Shown one piece after another: positions 60,518-64,000 of a DNA stretch of 64,000 nt. The stretch spans positions 13,654,906 to 13,718,905 of the forward strand of contig CM055113.1 in the NCBI GenBank assembly GCA_029204225.1, read 5' to 3'. Made by a program: the position numbers and the translations under genes. Below the pieces are notes generated by a model that ran no database searches, was not told the origin of the DNA, and was given only the letters and a program-made list of their open reading frames with translations. Origin of the DNA: Diphasiastrum complanatum. Lineage: Eukaryota > Streptophyta > Lycopodiopsida > Lycopodiales > Lycopodiaceae. Position 1 is the stretch's first letter. Each line of letters starts with the position of its first letter.

Positions 60518-61692
60518 TGTTGTAAAGCTATCTTCATAAGCTTTACTTCCGGTGCCACTGGCGCCAGCAGAGCCCTTGCTACTCCCGGCACCAAGTTCCT
60601 ATGGCTGAAAATCTTTGATCGGTTCTAGCGAAGTCCAGAGAGCTCAGATCGATGTGCAATCACCTCACACGATCTAGGCATGATTAAAGGAAGCCTGAGG
60701 ATCAATAAAATCTAGAGAGAGAAAATGACTTTCTAGAAAGAGAAAATTCTAGAGAGAGAAAAACGTGCTTTACCAGCTTGGGTAGAGTGCTTGGTATGAG
60801 GGGGGGTGCCGAATCCCACCAATACTATAGGGGAGTGCGGGTTGCGACTCAGGACGAGCTCCAACCAAGTCTTAGCCTCCCTTGCTGGAATGTTGTCATG
60901 GCTCTCGCCTTGGCATGCTAGCGCCCCGGAGACTAGGGTCGGTCACACACTACTTGAAATGTAACCTTCTCAGATTCATCAATAAAGTGGAATTTTTCTC
61001 AAACTAACTTTGATTACCTTCTGGGTTTCAGTGTTCGATAAAAGCGCCAGTTGTAAGGCCGTTTCAAAATTTTTAAGTTGGCACATAGCTGAGGGTCGTA
61101 TCTCGGAACACTAGCGGTATGCCGTCGGACCATTCGGTCCGTGGTGCCAACGGTATGCTGTCGGGACCATTTGGTCCAGGAACTGGTTGTCTCCATATCT
61201 GTCGCGGCTTGTGGTTCTGAGTGTTCCTTGCATGAACGTGAATGGGTTTAGCTCTTGGGGAACGGGCTCTAACCTGTCCGCTGAGTTGGATGGCTTGCTT
61301 GGATGGAAGTTACCTGTTTATGGGTGTCCAGTCTGGCATGGCGCCAGGTTGGCTTCCAGCGCTCGTGACGAAGCTTTCATTTGGTTAAGTCTGATGTAAG
61401 TCAGACCGCTTGCTTGGAATGGATGTTACTCGTTTGTAACGAAGCTTCAAGTTGGTTAAGTTTGATGTATGTCGGACAGGTTGCTTGGAGGAAAGTCACC
61501 CACATCGGGACCCCCGATCTGGCATGGCGCCAGGTTGGATCTCAATGTTGGTTTTCGGAACTTCAAGTTGGTTAAGTCTGATCGTTGTTGGCGAGTTGGC
61601 TGCTTGTATGTCAAGTGGGTTTGGATGGCAAGAGTTGAAGGCTGGGAAGCTAAGTCGTGGTTCCCGGCTCCCTTTGGGATGCCTACGCTACA
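60518..61692 (+). repeat. 3' LTR of the LARD
   Basis: 1,175 bp. Compared with the 5' LTR, several GGCGCC sites are GGTGCC or GGCACC and 51 bases of the GGCGCC cluster are absent. Ends GCTACA, followed by GTGTG. Confidence 0.93.
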
Positions 61693-61979
61693 GTGTGGTG
61701 GAGTGAGTGACGTGTGAAATGGAAAGATGCATAACTTCCACATCATGAGGTGTGTAGTGACTAGTGACATCATTATGATCATCAACAAGATCTTCGTCTA
61801 ATGCCAAAGATGATCCAAAATCGATATTTCTTATGTTGTTGATAAGATTGTCAATCGACGTGTTATAAGACATTGACACCAATGTATTATTCTACAAGAG
61901 TGAGACATTATACAAGCATTAGTTTTATTTTTTTCAAAAGTGTATGATAAGAATAGTACTAAATAGTCATGATCAACTT

Positions 61980-64000
61980 TGAGGGATTTCATCCAAATAG
62001 ATTAAATTTGTTGCCTATCATTTGGGAATGCCAAAATTTGATGCCCAATGTATAATTTTTTTTTCTTATCACCCAATATGGCTCATCAAGTTATTAGACT
62101 CAAGTAGTTTCAAATCTAGTATATTTTGTTACACCAGTTATTGTTGACATTTGATCCCTATCACATCAGATAGCTCAAATTTGCTATCTACCATTAAAGA
62201 AAGTTGTATTTTTGGCCTTTATCACTCAAGATTGTCCATTGAGTGACGAAACCAATAGAATAGTGACTTCAAGACGTTGAATTAGCTTGAATTTGGTACC
62301 TATCACTTGGAATAGCTCAAATTCGATGCCTAACATGTGATTTTGATGTTGATCACTCGACATGGCTGATCAAGGGATTAGATTCAACTAGTTTCGAATC
62401 TACTATGAATGAGATCTAATGACTTAGAAGATCTAGTAGAAGAGTTAGCAAATGGCTGCTTGCGAGCCTTTGAGAGGATACAAGTCTCACAATTCTTTCC
62501 ACACTTTAAAAATGCTTTTGGAAGGCCGAGTGCAAGCTCATTTGTGCATAGGATCTCCATTGATTTGAAGTTGGGGTGGCCCAACCTCTTATGCCAAAGT
62601 TTCACTTGTGTAAGCTCCTCTTAACCATGTTCACACTTCCAAAAAACACATAAGCATCAAGCTTGAATAGCCTCCTTTGCTTAAATCCGTTTACAATGCA
62701 AGTATCATTATAGAGCAAACACCTTCCTTAAAACGAACATCTAAACCATTATCCATTAGTTGCCCAACACCAAGCAAGCTCCTAGTAAGATTATAAACAT
62801 AGAGTACATTTTCTATATCCAATCTTTTAGAGGATCCAAGACTTAAAGAGATTGTTCCCACTCAATCTAATCTACATTCTTGATCACTTGCTGTTAGAAT
62901 AGACTTTTTACAACCTAAAAAAGGTACAAGACTTGAGAAGAATTCCTTTTGGAATGTCATGTGGGAACTAGCCCCACTCTCAATCCACCATGTGTCATTG
63001 GAGTAGCTCTTGCTTGTTGGTGTAGATGCCATCAAGGATTAATCAATTTCATCCTCATAATCCGCAATGGTAAGGTTGTCTTGCTTGCTCTCATCTTGTG
63101 CATTCTTCTTTTTGTAGCATTGGGATGCAAAGTGCCTCTTCTTTCCACAAAAGAAGCACTTTTGTTTGGCTTTGTCTTTCTTCTTTCCTTTAGAGCTTGA
63201 TTCTTGATCATCATCACTTTTGCCATGCTTTGGATCTTCTTCTTGGACTTCCATCATGTAGTACATTTAAATTGATGTTTTTTATTGCTTATCAATGGAA
63301 TTGACCCCTATCATGCGATATAGCTCAAAATTATTGTCTATCACTTGAGATAAGGCATTGAGTGATCAATTTAGAGTAATTTTGAGTTTATGACATTCAC
63401 GTAACTTGAATGCAGTGTCTACACGTGAGAAAACTCACTTTTGGTCATAATTACTCATCATTGTTATTTCAGTGATCATAATTGACCAACATCACATCAG
63501 ATAGCTCAATCTTGGTGTCTATCAATGTAAATAGCCCCATTTTGGTGTCTCTATCACTCAAGAAAGTCAAAATTTGCTACCTAACATATGATTTTGTTGC
63601 TTATTACTTGACATGGCTCTATCAAGTGACTAGACTCAACAAGTAATATATTAAGACAACTCAAGTTCAACCCCTTGTCAAACCCCTATTACACATGATA
63701 GCTTAAATTTTATGTCTATGCGTGGTTTTGTTGCTTATCACCTGACACAGCTCATCAAGTGATTAGACTCAACCAATCCCAAGTCTAGTATACTAAGATA
63801 GCTCAAGCTTGACCCATTGACTCATATCACATGAGATAACTAAAATTTGATGTGTATATTTGGGAATAGCTCACTTTTGGTGAATATCACTAAAGGTTTC
63901 TCATAAAGTGACCAAATTTGAAAAATTGTGTGCTCATGAAATAGATCAAAGTCGATTCCCATCACTTGAGATAGTTCAAATCTAATGTCCAATACAAGAT
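61980..64000. repeat. Degenerate satellite-like repeat, period about 135-142 bp
   Basis: GCTCATCAAG(T)(G)ATTAGACTCAA-type words begin at 62081, 62365 (two periods apart), 63616 and 63750, separated by TATCAC(T)TGAGATAGCTCAAATTTG(A/G)TG-type words. The series is interrupted by copia F (62384-63266) and continues to the window end. Confidence 0.7.
62384..63266 (-). pseudogene. Copia F relic: gag zinc knuckle, protease, GAG-pre-integrase
   Basis: In minus-strand order: a Lys-rich gag tail with an intact knuckle CFFCGKKRHFASQC (63266-63039); protease near 62985 reading WWIESGASSHMTF, with the catalytic Asp of DSGA changed to Glu; ENVLYVYNLTRSLLGVGQL; then LWHKRLGHPNFKSM and CETCILSKARKQPF (62605-62384). 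A stop (near 62860) and frame changes occur between the parts. RT and LTRs are absent. It is embedded in the satellite-like repeat. Confidence 0.88.

Larger units (their letters stand above)
56958..61692 (+). mobile_element. Non-autonomous LTR retrotransposon (LARD type)
   Basis: 4,735 bp: LTRs of 1,226 bp (56958-58183) and 1,175 bp (60518-61692), both TGTTGTAAAG...GC(G/T)CTACA or GCTACA-ended, a perfect 5-bp target duplication GTGTG (56953-56957, 61693-61697), a tRNA-Met primer site and a purine tract. The 2.3-kb interior has no gag or pol motif in any frame, which fits large retrotransposon derivatives moved by another element's proteins. Over about 290 bp compared by eye the LTRs differ by roughly 3%, and the 5' LTR has 51 extra bases in a GGCGCC-rich stretch. 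Confidence 0.93.
55934..61893 (-). pseudogene. SET-like ORF with Pro/His/Asp repeats, split by a 4.7-kb LTR element
   Basis: The N-terminal part (61893-61693) and the rest (56957-55934) are separated by the LARD at 56958-61692. Removing it with one GTGTG duplication leaves the frame unbroken: a codon spans the join and continues into the TPHIDS repeats. Order: acidic N-terminus; five or six repeats of TPHIDSIHPT type; a basic-aromatic central part (VDLSKNVLNSL, SYWGHMYIIKPSEHFP); a single TAA at 56336; then in the same frame MYIDGRPKKYGNIAAYINSS, NCDFEEC and CAEELFIKYSF, which resemble the SET-domain signature (Asn-x-Ala-x-x-Ile-Asn and the GEEL-x-x-Y block). SET proteins are mostly lysine methyltransferases using S-adenosylmethionine. 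Pre-SET and post-SET Cys clusters are not seen, and the family assignment is inferred. It lies directly upstream of the CACTA transposase on the same strand, so it may be element-borne. Confidence 0.65.

Overview
This 64 kb window comes from the nuclear genome of a land plant, very probably a vascular plant with a large, transposon-rich genome. The evidence is nested Ty1/copia and Ty3/gypsy LTR retrotransposons with tRNA-Met primer sites, a CACTA-type (TNP2) transposase, tRNA-derived SINEs, a plant-type interstitial telomere repeat (CCCTAAA), long (CT)n tracts, and one recognisable intron-containing nuclear gene for a plastid-type Mpv17/PMP22 protein. There are no bacterial-style operons, CRISPR arrays or rRNA genes. 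The species cannot be named from the sequence alone.

Layout. 0-6.8 kb: the 5' end of a minus-strand copia element (A), an 86-bp SINE with a perfect target duplication, a foldback element and small direct and inverted repeats. 6.9-11.1 kb: a decayed minus-strand gypsy element with both LTRs. 11.1-14.1 kb: unassigned DNA with a hairpin and a 123-bp (CT)n tract. 14.17-19.54 kb: a structurally complete but dead plus-strand copia element (B) with 443-bp LTRs and a GGCAT target duplication. 19.5-26.1 kb: TATA/CT-rich segments, a 69-bp minisatellite, and a copia 3' end with a 1-kb LTR (C). 26.1-36.4 kb: mostly unassigned, with a telo-box promoter-like stretch, a dense field of perfect palindromes around a short telomere repeat, and a second copy of the 86-bp SINE. 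36.4-45.9 kb: the one clear host gene, on the minus strand, in six coding exons. Its 7.4-kb intron 4 contains an antisense copia (D) and a gypsy integrase relic. 46-51.7 kb: the gene's promoter, then the 3' end of another copia (E) whose RNase H is split by a gypsy-like LTR. 51.8-55.8 kb: a palindrome array and the CACTA transposase. 55.9-61.9 kb: an unusual SET-like open reading frame cut in two, exactly in frame, by a 4.7-kb non-coding LTR element (LARD). 62-64 kb: a degenerate satellite-like repeat that carries a copia relic (F).

The only gene likely to work for the host is the Mpv17/PMP22 gene. It is predicted to encode a plastid- or organelle-targeted membrane protein and is intact across every splice junction read here. 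Everything else is mobile or repetitive DNA in several layers: the LARD sits in the SET-like ORF beside the CACTA transposase; the gypsy-like LTR sits in copia E; copia D and a gypsy relic sit in a host intron; copia F sits in a satellite. The most interesting items are the SET-like/CACTA neighbourhood with its in-frame interruption, the short-palindrome arrays at 31.3-32.2 and 51.8-52.3 kb, the matched pair of 86-bp SINEs, and the repeated hairpins in the LARD leader.
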